Shown here: positions 1 to 9,528 of the stretch, piece by piece | Position numbering within the stretch: the first letter of the stretch is position 1 | Layout: each line of letters opens with the position of its first letter | Assembly: GCF_905475465.1 (NCBI RefSeq) | Contig: NC_062236.1 | Location: forward strand, 11,852,001 to 11,916,000 | Source: Pieris napi | Taxonomy: Eukaryota > Arthropoda > Insecta > Lepidoptera > Pieridae | Direction: 5' to 3' | Length of the DNA stretch: 64,000 bases | Program-made: the position numbers and the translations under genes | The notes under the pieces: model-generated | Told to the model about the DNA's origin: nothing | Seen by the model: the letters and a program-made list of their open reading frames with translations, nothing else | Database searches by the model: none

Positions 1-1285
1 CGTTACTAATAATATGATAGTGACTGTAGAACCAGGTTAGTGCTATGCAATTAAACTGCTGACCCAACTTTGATGGATTCCAGTAAAGACAATGTGAACT
101 ACTCAAAAAAAGTCAAAAATTATTTATTCATGTAGGTTATGAACGTCACAAAAGAAATATACATTAAATGCTTCTAATTTTACATTTACTGCCAGTTCTC
201 AATCAAAGGCGTAGAACGGAAGAGAAGAACTGGCAATAAACTCTCCTACTACTATAAAAAATGACGTATATAGTCTTTTTATAAAAAACAATTTCTATGC
301 ACATTGCGAACGGCGTTGCATATAGCCCAGAGCATGAGTTTGATTCCTGGCAAATTAATTTGGTCTTATAACCTATTTGATGAATAATTGATCTAATTTT
401 CTGCTACTAATTGTTCAAATTATCTACAATTTTTTTAATAATTTTAAAGTTCACAAAAAAGAGTGCGACTTTACATGAATTACAATCGAGCCTATACAAT
501 AAATATGGCTAATAAGTAATATTATGTTGACTTAATTTTCTACAATACTAATAAATAGCTTAAACTAAGGTAATGTTCATTAACAGTCCTAGTGTTCTAT
601 AATGATAAGACACTTTGTTTGTGTGTCTGAGATACCTCACTTGCACTTATATTCACTACACTAGGTTTATTAACTCAAAAGGTTTAGTTATCTTTAGGCG
701 TCTTATTCCTGTTGTATCAAGAAGTTTATTACCTCAGCATTCACATGACTATGTTTAAGTGAGCTAAGGCAAACCGTTTCGCCGGACTGTATCTACAATT
801 AATGAGCAATTTTGGTCTAGTGGCTTCAACGTGCGACTCTCATACCTGAGATCGAACCCGGCTGTGCACCAATGGACTTTCTTTCTATGTGCGCATTTAA
901 CATTTGCTCGAACGGTGAAGGAAAACATCGTGAGTAAACCGACATGTCTTAGACCCAAAAAGTTGTGCGTGTCAGGCACTGGAGGCTGATCACCTACTTG
1001 CCTATTAGATTTAAAAATTATCGTGAAACAGATCCAGAAATCTGAGGCCAAGACCTAAAGAGGTAGCGCCACTGATTTATTTTTATCTACAATTAATAAA
1101 ATTTTATACTCCCAGGTATCTACATAAGTCCAGATGACACAAGCGTCCCTCCAGAGTTCAGAGGTGTTGGGATAAGAATAGAAGATGATGTCCTCATCAC
1201 GGATGGACATCCACTTATACTGACAGACACATGTGTCAAAGAAGTTAATGATATTGAGGCAATAGTTGGAAAGCAAAATATTTAA
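1..1285 (+). CDS. XPNPEP3: Xaa-Pro aminopeptidase 3-like, last two coding exons (5' part outside window)
   Basis: Two spliced pieces were read in frame: the end of an exon at 1-35 (donor GT at 36-37) and a terminal exon at 1116-1285 (acceptor CCAG at 1112-1115, TAA at 1283-1285). The junction makes a Gly codon and gives ...MIVTVEPG-IYISPDD..., then PPEFRGVGIRIEDDVLIT and a tail CVKEVNDIEAIVGKQNI. This is the C-terminal half of the M24 (pita-bread) metallopeptidase fold. The Glu in VEPG and the Glu in RIEDD correspond to two of the five metal ligands of aminopeptidase P. The tail resembles the end of the mitochondrial member (APP3), which removes an N-terminal residue before proline. The remaining catalytic residues lie upstream of the window. 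The 1080-bp intron holds a SINE and another repeat. Inference: functional host gene transcribed towards CK2 beta. The exact paralogue is less certain than the family. Confidence 0.82.
110..262 (-). repeat. Dispersed repeat with GAACTGGC inverted ends (tail-like copy)
   Basis: This copy lies in the last intron of the aminopeptidase gene. It contains TTACTGCCAGTTCTC and, about 40 bases on, AAGAACTGGC, so the two ends pair as a hairpin. Copies recur at 36885-37030 (-) and 40050-40205 (+). The + copy ends in AATAAATGATTTTTGATTTTG, which looks like the 3' tail of a retroelement. Parent element not identified. Confidence 0.6.
804..1083 (+). mobile_element. tRNA-headed SINE (family A), with 14-bp target duplication
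   Basis: The head reads GGTCTAGTGGCTTCAACGTG..., an A-box-like tRNA start, and the body ends GCGCCACTGATTTATTT. The same body recurs at 7999, 38354, 39132, 60319, 61665 and 62918. The copy is flanked by a perfect direct repeat tatctacaattaat at 790-803 and 1084-1097, which shows retrotransposition into this intron. The B-box has decayed (GATCGAACCC instead of GGTTCGATCC). Confidence 0.85.
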
Positions 1286-1350
1286 TTTATACAAGAAAAA
1301 TAGATATTGTCTATGGGTATAGAGCATAATCATTTAAAGACAGATTTGTA

Positions 1351-1356
1351 AATAAA
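1351..1356 (+). terminator. Poly(A) signal of the aminopeptidase gene
   Basis: AATAAA lies 66 bases after the TAA stop and is followed by a T/G-rich run (TTTGTTGTTTTTTTTATGTGTATG), the usual layout of an insect cleavage and polyadenylation site. Confidence 0.6.
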
Positions 1357-2552
1357 AATGCGGCTTATTTGTTGTTTTTTTTATGTGTATGTTACTAATG
1401 TCTCCCAAGTTTCGTAACGAAACGGGGCGGGAGAGCGACGCCTCATAGCTACGTATATGTTCGATCTCCTCTAGTAACTAAAGCCCATCTCCTAGATCAA
1501 CACTCCACGTCCCACGAGAAGACGCCCCCTCTGCTTTTTGTCGGTTTTTGGTACGCGAGGGTGAGGCGAAAACAACAACTACTCTCGCAGATGTTGCCAA
1601 CGTGAGGGCTTCCCAAATTTAGGTAGAATTAAGATGTCCAGGGGATTTTTAAGGGGTTAATTTATTTAATCGGGAAAAAAGATTTTTTTTTAAACGCACG
1701 ATTCAATTGCGATGAAAACGCGCGCTCAACTGAACTGTCTACGCGCGATCACCTGCGTCTAGAGACTTTTTCTCTGGGCGCCGCGTTAACGTGCGCTCCA
1801 GTGAACAGTTGTATGAAAATACCACAATGTCTAGTCGCGCGATGTGAAAACGCGCGTCAAATTTTTGCCATCTGAACGTAGCCTTAGAAAAGTACCTACT
1901 CTAAAAATAGTGTACGAAAAGAAAATGAGACAAACGCATAAAGTTTAATGGCAAGAGAAATCAAGAAAAACTAGATAAATTTTTTTTAACGAAATCCTAA
2001 TTAGAATTAAATTAATAATATTCGTTAATTTATATGTAAAATGCACCAGCATAACTACAACAGCTTAAATTGAAATATTTAATAATATTTGTATACGTGT
2101 ACTTTGTACGTACGCAATTTTTTTTCTTTTGATTTTTACTCTGAATCTTATTTATATTTATACTGTTTCAGTTTTAGTTCAGGGGGTAAATTCAAGAGGG
2201 CGTATAATAATATGTAGTTTTAGTAGTCTAGTCCAGAGACCAGAGTCCTATAAGTAGTTAAGTACTATAATATCATTATCTTGGGATTTGGATTTTTGAG
2301 TCGCCAATATTTTGTCTTCAGAAGTCGGAACAGCTCTTTTTCTAAATGTACCTTTGAATTAAAATATATTTAAGGAATCTAAGGTAAAAATTTAGTAACG
2401 CAGTTAAATGAACCAAAGCATAAAACATAAAAAAGCAATAGATCATTAGTCTCAGATTGATCCATGGAGTATGGGCTGTGTTTGCTAGGCGTTGTATTCG
2501 ATGTTTTGGGTTACGTCAAGATTACTAATTTTGTTAATTGCTTCTCAGAAAA
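1357..2552 (+). other. Intergenic region between aminopeptidase and CK2 beta; presumed CK2 beta promoter and 5' UTR
   Basis: There is no open frame. Two less AT-rich stretches stand out: 1395-1620, and 1690-1885 with CG-rich words such as GATGAAAACGCGCG and GATGTGAAAACGCGCG. The second stretch looks like a repeat. A good 3' splice site (TTGCTTCTCAG, ending at 2548) lies four bases before the CK2 beta ATG, so the mRNA probably starts from a non-coding exon somewhere in this interval. Its donor was not identified. Confidence 0.4.
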
Positions 2553-4482
2553 ATGAGCAGTTCGGAGGAGGTATCATGGATAAATTGGTTCTGCGGCCTC
2601 AGAGGGAATGAATACTTCTGCGAGGTTAAAATTTTAAATCATGTCCATGCTTATACATTTTTTTGTCATAAGTGCACCGATTAACTAATTATTTTAATAA
2701 TTTTAGGTGGACGAAGACTATATAAGTGATAAGTTCAATTTAACAGGTCTCAATGAACATGTTCCACATTTCAGGCAGGCTTTGGATATGATATTGGACT
2801 TAGAACCAGGTATATTATATACTATAGATTTTGTCTTCTACTTTAATTCAACAAAGATATTTAACATTAAATCACAAATCCCTTATTCTTCCTTACTGTA
2901 TTCTTTAATATGTCAGTTCATAGTAATTATTTAAATAAAGCATTACTAAACACTCTTTTTCAGATGATGACTTAGAAGAAAATCAAAATCAATCAGATTT
3001 GGTGGAACAGGCTGCAGAAATGCTCTATGGTCTGATTCATGCCCGTTACATTTTAACTAACAGGTATCAAAAGTCAGGTTGTGTTATTTCTGCTAAAAGT
3101 ATAAACTTGCAATATACATGACAAATTTTCTAAGAAACTAACACATTACTTAAACAGTATATGATGTAGGTGGCATTAATGTCACATTTCATTATATTTT
3201 ATATAAAATTCATATGTCACAATGTTCATTCCCATACTCCTCCAAAAATGGCTCAACCAATTCTTATGAAATATTTTTTGCATATGCAGTAAGTCTGAGA
3301 ATCGACTACTATCTTCCAAATCCCTAAGTGATAAGGGGTGTCAACCCCAAAAAAATTTTTACACAAAATTATTTGTTTTTATTTTATTATGATACAAAAA
3401 TACATACAATCCTTAATTTTCATCTACCCTCTACAGTTCAAAAATACAAATCAAATCCCTATTTTTTATTTGTTAGTTAAGAACTTATAATTTGAACTCT
3501 GAGGTTTATATAGAGAAAAATTTTCATTCCGGAAAACCGAACCGGGTAAAATAGCAAAATGTTCATGTTCATATGTACTAAAAAGGTAGACTAGGCATTA
3601 AGTAGAAACGAAGTTCGCGGGGGCAGCTAGTATTTTATATAAATATATAAAGAACATATTCCTTTCAGAGGTGTAAGCCAAATGTTGGAAAAATTTCAAG
3701 TTGGAGAATTTGGTACCTGCCCCCGTGTTTATTGTGAATGCCAAAAAATGTTGCCCATTGGTAAGTATATTTTTAAACATTGAAATGAGCGAGTACTACA
3801 AAATTTGTTGACTAAATTCGTAAAGTTAAACAAAAAATACTCATTTTGTTGTTGTAAGAATTCCATTTACAAGCTGTCTCTTCCAGGATTGTCAGATGTC
3901 CCAGGTGCAGCAATGGTAAAGCTATATTGCCCCCGTTGTATGGATGTATATACTCCCAGATCCTCACGTCACCACCGCACAGATGGAGCCTACTTTGGAA
4001 CTGGTTTCCCACACATGGTGTTCATGGTACATCCAGAATATCGCCCGCAATGCCCCAGTTCAGAGTTTGTGCCTAGGTATAGTATATCTTTGAATTCATG
4101 GGTGCGTGTTGGAAATAGTATTAGCCCAGGCTAGGATAAGATGCATCGAGTTCATATAATTTTTTAAATTATTTCTTTTCTTTTTTATTTAATTAATTTT
4201 ATTAACAAAAACCTAGTAAACTTACCTTTATATTCATAGATGCATAAAGTAAAAAATACTAATAATATTATACTAATTACTTATAATATAACAGCAAGAT
4301 AACATTCATCAGGGCCACTTTGAACATACATTTTTGTTATGTTATAGGCATAAACTATATAATAAAATATTTTCAGACTATATGGGTTTAAAATCCACCC
4401 CATGGCCTACCAAATTCAGACACAAGCTGCTGCAGGACACAAATCACTTCGAACTCTGGCATACAACAATGGTAAACGATAG
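2553..4482 (+). CDS. CkIIbeta: Casein kinase II regulatory subunit beta, complete, six coding exons
   Basis: Exons: 2553-2624, 2707-2809, 2964-3063, 3669-3760, 3887-4076, 4377-4482. All introns are GT-AG and the 663 coding bases give 220 aa. The protein starts MSSSEEVSWI, the conserved autophosphorylated N-terminus. It continues with the acidic loop (DLEPDDDLEENQN, about residues 55-67), the helical domain (YGLIHARYIL) and a four-Cys zinc site that makes the dimer: C109 and C114 (CPRVYC), C137 and C140 (CPRC). GAYFGTGFPHM follows, then the tail LYGFKIHP that contacts the catalytic subunit. As the regulatory dimer of the CK2 tetramer it sets substrate choice and stability in nucleus and cytosol. 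Length and motifs are normal. Intron 3 carries a Helitron-like insertion. The first ATG follows directly after an acceptor, so the 5' UTR is spliced. Confidence 0.98.
3193..3630 (+). mobile_element. Helitron-like non-autonomous element in CK2 beta intron 3
   Basis: It begins with an AT run and TATAAAATTCATATGTCACAA, and ends GAAGTTCGCGGGGGCAGCTAG before a T. The same ends occur at 35033-35485. A terminal CTAG before T, no target duplication and a short GC-rich stretch near the 3' end fit non-autonomous lepidopteran Helitron-like repeats. It fills most of the intron but leaves both splice sites intact. Confidence 0.6.
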
Positions 4483-4656
4483 GAGCGACCCAGGCCACGA
4501 CCCCCGCCTACGCGACACTAGCAGTTGCTATAAATAACGGATGACCATTGGTTACTGGCACTTGTCTTGAGCATTAAATATAGGAATATGGCCTTGATTC
4601 GCGTTTCTGAACGAATTCTAAAAAGTTCATTATAAGCTCGGTATAAACTTCAAAGC

Positions 4657-4662
4657 AATAAA
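4657..4662 (+). terminator. Probable poly(A) signal of CK2 beta
   Basis: AATAAA lies 175 bases after the stop; a weaker ATTAAA lies at 4573-4578. Either would give a short 3' UTR. Confidence 0.45.
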
Positions 4663-4699
4663 CATAGACATTACATAAACAACCATAGACAAAATGGTG

Positions 4700-7600
4700 A
4701 GAGCTGTCAAAATAGTGGTATAGACATTTGTCATGTTTTAAATTTGTATTTATTTAATTTATAAGATAGCCAGGGTAATCACTGAACCCTTAATATGATA
4801 CAGTGTTACAAATATTGCTTTTACATGTGAAAGAAAAATTGGCTTTTGAAATCTTTGCTTCACCACTAAACTCTATGGTTGCACACAATATTTACAGGTT
4901 TACCGATAGTCACTATGAAGCGCTTGTGTAGTAACACTTGGTAACGCTTGGTATTAAAGTAGTAATGATTATTTCAATACTCAAGGTGTCAAGAACTTAA
5001 ATAAGTGACGTTGTACCAGATTTACTAGTATTACTTCCTTCAATGGAAGATATTTTGTAGAAAAATCAAATACAAATATTTTAATTACCAACTTGTTAAC
5101 AATTTCAACAAAAGATTAGTAAATGTCACTTATTTAATGTGTCATCTGTCATGTGACTCGCTGTCAAAGAAATCTATGGGCGTAGCCGAAGGGATCAATA
5201 GGGATTTCTCATATAAGTAAGATAAGTAATCAATTTTTAATTTGTGGTGTTTGAATATTATGTGAGTTTCAAATCGATTTATCAATTACAAGGCGCCAAT
5301 CATCAAATTAAGTATAGAACGTTAATTCTGCTCTGAAATAAGACTATTTATCTGCCAGGTTACAGAAAATTTTGGTAATTTAAAAAAAAAAAAGCAGGAT
5401 AATACCGAATTATAAGAGCGGGGAACGTGGTCTTTCATCTGTATAATTCTTTCGTGATCGTTTTAGAACGCATTTAGGCTTGTATTCTATATCCTTGAGT
5501 ATTTTTAATGTTATATAAAATTCAAGATTTAGAATACGAGCTTAGGTACTCCATTAATAGTTTTGCCCGTATTGCGCCTTTAGTATCAAATTATGCTAGT
5601 TTTTTTATTTCTTAATTGTTTCTACAATAATCTAATTAAAAGATAAATTTGAATTCAATCTTTTACTCACAACAGCACCAAATAAAACATCCTGATACTC
5701 GCACAAGGAGCACAATGTTACTGTAAATAAAAATCGGTGCCAATAACCATCAATATTGATATATTTTCTAATGTATTGTTATAACTCATCGTTACTGACC
5801 AATGTATTTAATGTAATTGGACTTATATAGAGGTTCGAGAACAAATCAAATAAAACGTTCCGTTTTGCTTATTCTACTGTTTGGAGCGGGCTTAAAATGT
5901 CATTAATCAATGTCAAATTTTGATGAGTCCAATAACCAGTGTCTTACGCGGGAATAGTCCTGTATTATAATACTAAAAGGTTTTCAATCTCATTTATTTA
6001 ATTCATCTTAGTTTCCTATGATCGCATACGGTTATAATTATTTCGTTCCTGTACTTGGTTACTTAATATGGCAAATAAAATGTAATGATAAATTGTATTT
6101 TTCTTGCGTACAATCCCATCACATCTGATTTTAAAAAAAAATGCTTGTTTTGTTTTTTATTATCGCTTCCAATGACAAAAAAGTTTATAAACAAATTATA
6201 GCTTGTAAAATTTCAAAGTTGTCGAAACATGGGTTTATAGAGGTAGAGACAACAAATGAAAAAACGAAATCTCATTTTGTAATTATGTATAGTTTTCCGA
6301 CTGTCACTATAGTTATTGGATAAGCCGAGTTCTCCTGTGCGTATGAAAACACGCAAAAATTTGTTTGACGAACTACTTAGAGAACAGCATCATTTATATT
6401 ATATCTTCCATAGCTAAAAACCTTTTTTTTTATTATAACTATTTAATTAATAATTACATATGTCTAAACTAATCGCATTATTTTGTTTACACAGAGATCA
6501 AGGCGGTTACCAATCTCCCAAAATAAAATCAATTTTATTTGAAGAGAAAATTGTTTATTCCCGGCAGAAAACTTGGAATTTATTTATTTATTGACCTATG
6601 AAATAAGAATTATTAATGTAGAAATGTAATAAATTTTTTTACCTTTATTTATCTATAATTTTAAAAATAAATGCATTTACGCCATAGATTAGTTTAAAGA
6701 TCAGGGTAGCGATTTAATCTTTGCAATCTAATATTCGAGCTTAGTGAGGCTATTTTCGCATTTGATTTTTGAAGAACCGTGATTATTATCTACAGATTCC
6801 GAGGCCAGATCCTGGCAAGCTTTTTTAATTTTTCAGCCGATATGGAAGTACAAGGAAAAGAGGTTTTACTGTAGGCGGGAAGGTCACTACATTCACTCCA
6901 TATTCTCGCGCCAACGTCAGTTTGTGTCGAATCATCAGCGCGTACGCATGTCGCTCTGCGCCATAATCGCGACCCCACCGTCAACGTGCCGTTATAGTGT
7001 TTCATAATAGTTCTGTGATTGTTTATTTTGTATTTTTATGAATCCGAACGAGATCGGATGAATTTCAACGTCGAACAATAAGGTTTGTGTTATCAAAATA
7101 AGTTTATTATAAATTATTGATTTGTCTACGACTTTTGTATTCGAAGGTTCTTAGTGAAGGTTTAGTAAATATGAGAATGGTTTGCTATGCATCGGCGCGC
7201 AATTAAATTCCTGTTAGAATAAATGATTCAGTCGTAAGATTGTTGCAGCCGCGTACAAAGTACATAACTGCGTATGCTTAGAGAATAGAAAGGAACTTCG
7301 GAAAATGCAGCGTGATATTGCTATTACCAATAGAAATCTAAATACTATGTCTGCAAATAAATATGAAGAAATAAATTAAGTGCATGCATTTAATACAATT
7401 ATTGCTTATTATCTTAAATACTCATATTAATGCTCAGTTAAAACATACATTTTAACTTACGTAAACGAAAGGCGTAAATCAAAAAAGTCAAACTAAAGAT
7501 TAAATATAAAGTTAGTAGATTTAATCTTTAGTAGTAGTAGTAGAATAAGAAAACCTAGCCCTATTGTTTCGCTTATTATCCTAAAACTTATTAACAAATA

Positions 7601-7998
7601 ATAATTAGAACGTGAAGCTACAATTTTAATCAAAGGGATTTTATATAACTTTGTAGAGACGATATAAATATTTCTTTATAATTCGATAATAAGCTATGAA
7701 TTGCTTATTTTCATATTACATTATGTTTTCCTCAATTACGACTATCACGGTATGACTGAAATAACTTGATTATAACAGGACCTTAAGAAATAGTGGTGTA
7801 GATTCTTTTAAAAATCCTACTGACGGATAGAATCAGACATCTTCGTCTGTTTTTTTTAAAGAGATGTCAACGCCTGCAATGTCAAATTTGGCATTTCTTT
7901 TATTGGTATTTTGATAGACCAACGAAAAATCTATGAAACAATTGTTTGGAATACCTCCGTTAAACGTAATAATAACCCGATTATCATTAAAATAAAAT
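4700..7998. other. AT-rich intergenic stretch, no gene seen
   Basis: Frames here are short and broken. The only compositional feature is a less AT-rich island at about 6870-7090 (discussed in the findings). A short (TAG)n run lies near 7530. No exon with paired splice signals could be supported. Confidence 0.5.
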
Positions 7999-8225
7999 AA
8001 CAGTGGCGCTTTAGGTCTGGGCCTTAGATTTCTGTTTCCGTTTCATCAATTGTCAATCTAATAGGTAAATTATAACCCTCCTGTGCCTGACACGCCAAGG
8101 CAAGTCGGTTTCCTGACGATGTTTTCCTTCAGCGTTCGAACGAATGTTGAATGCACACATAGAAAGTCGATCAGTGCACAAACCTACGACCTTAGGGATG
8201 AGAGTTAATCTATGCACTCAGTCCA
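7999..8225 (-). mobile_element. SINE family A, diverged copy
   Basis: It reads CAGTGGCGCTTTAGGTCTGG... on the + strand, the reverse complement of the family end, and runs through CCTGTGCCTGACACGCC and TTTCCTGACGATGTTTTCC to the decayed tRNA-like head. It is more diverged than the copies at 38354 and 62918. Confidence 0.75.
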
Positions 8226-8434
8226 AATAGGATAATTAATATGAAAAACCTAGGCCCTAAATACGCAAATATTAAAAGGCATGACGTTGTGAGGTTATTG
8301 TAGCCTTTCTCGGTTCCGATTACCCAATGTTCGAATATTGTGTAACTAATACAAGACCGTTCATAAAACGTTCACATACTCAATGGTATTGAGCTTCATC
8401 CGGTGGTAAACAAATTAGTGACCAGACGAATTTA

Positions 8435-8703
8435 GGGGCCGTTCAAGTATTACGTAACCAGATTTACTGCAATTTATCCCCCCCTTCCTCTTGTCAGCAA
8501 AAGTAAGCAAAGCTCTCAAAAATAATAGTACCTAAACGTATTAATTTTTGTAGGAATCCTCGAAAATGCATTTCGTTTTCAAGCATAGACAATGTGTGGG
8601 TAATATGTGTAAAAAATTAAATAATCACTGTTGATACGTCAACAGTGATATAAAAAATTAAAGACCCCTCCCCATAGTGCTTACGTAATACTTGAACGGC
8701 CCC
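8435..8703. mobile_element. MITE with 23-bp perfect terminal inverted repeats
   Basis: The left end at 8435-8457 begins GGGGCCGTTCAAGTATTACG and the right end at 8681-8703 is its exact inverse. TTA flanks both ends (8432-8434 and 8704-8706), a possible 3-bp target duplication. There is no coding capacity. A diverged relative lies at 32694-32934. A TTA duplication would suit PIF/Harbinger, but the superfamily is not settled. Confidence 0.75.
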
Positions 8704-9445
8704 TTATTATAGCCCAACATTATAGGCGAAGGAGGAGGACGACCTGGTGCAGCTGAAAGCCAGCAATTGGCGGATGGTAAAGGAGCGCTGGTAGTTTCTC
8801 GAAGGCCAAGACACTTTTTGGGTCGCTCTTCGACGAACTTGATTTGTTGGAATTTAAGGGGGAACATTTGAGATGAGACTCCTGTATATTACATTTTAAA
8901 CGTTTTTGACAGATCGCAGTCGTTCTTAGTGCTTAAGTCTGAACTGCCATTGTCATCCTTAGCGCATAGAGGGGGACCTAAATAGTATTTTAAAATAGTC
9001 AAAGTTTGCGCTAAGTACTCTGAAACTTACATGAATGCTAACGGTTGACGGCATGGTTGTATCAAATTTACGATTTTTTCCGGTTTAATACCATTGGCAA
9101 AATGTTTGTAAGTGGTTTGTACTCTATGCTCCGTAAGTAAGTATACCTAGGTATGCACACAACCGCGAAATCCTTTATTTTCCTATTAGTTTTAATATTT
9201 ATAATGAAAACACAACGACAGAAAAATAATATTTATTATACAATTGTTTACGTTTTTTTGAACTAGAACTACTTCACAGACGAATAACTGAGAACATAGA
9301 CGATTAATTACATAGATAATCGTAATTTTCGGGGTTTAACAATTGTTACATTGTTTGATAACGGAGGAAGCGAATTTAGCAATAATAAATAAATACACGT
9401 TCCGCGACACGCTTTTTATTTTTAAGTCTTATTTACAAAAATACT

Positions 9446-9528
9446 CTACGTCTTCTCTAGTTTGTTCTGGGCCTGTAGGCTGTTATCATTATTAAAACGT
9501 TCTTCAACTGTTTCCGTATCCTCTCTTG
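9446..9528 (-). CDS. Candidate terminal coding exon of an unidentified gene (weak)
   Basis: On the - strand a pyrimidine-rich acceptor (CCTCTTTTTTTGTTAG) precedes an open stretch ending in TAG at 9446-9448. It would encode REDTETVEERFNNDNS..., a charged tail of about 26 residues. An AATAAA on the same strand at 9420-9415 lies some 26 bases after the stop. The acceptor, open frame, less AT-rich composition and poly(A) signal together suggest a last exon. No upstream exon was found and I do not recognise the peptide. Chance cannot be excluded. Confidence 0.25.

Noticed and set aside
764..1051. 95-codon open frame on the - strand
   Set aside because: It lies within the SINE; similar frames recur at 38045-38554 and 61578-61913 in other copies.
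1055..1333. 92-codon open frame on the - strand
   Set aside because: It is antisense to the aminopeptidase terminal exon, whose + strand peptide matches a known family.
1690..1885. CpG-rich promoter of CK2 beta
   Set aside because: The near-repeated words (GATGAAAACGCGCG, GATGTGAAAACGCGCG) suggest a repeat; promoter use cannot be supported from sequence alone.
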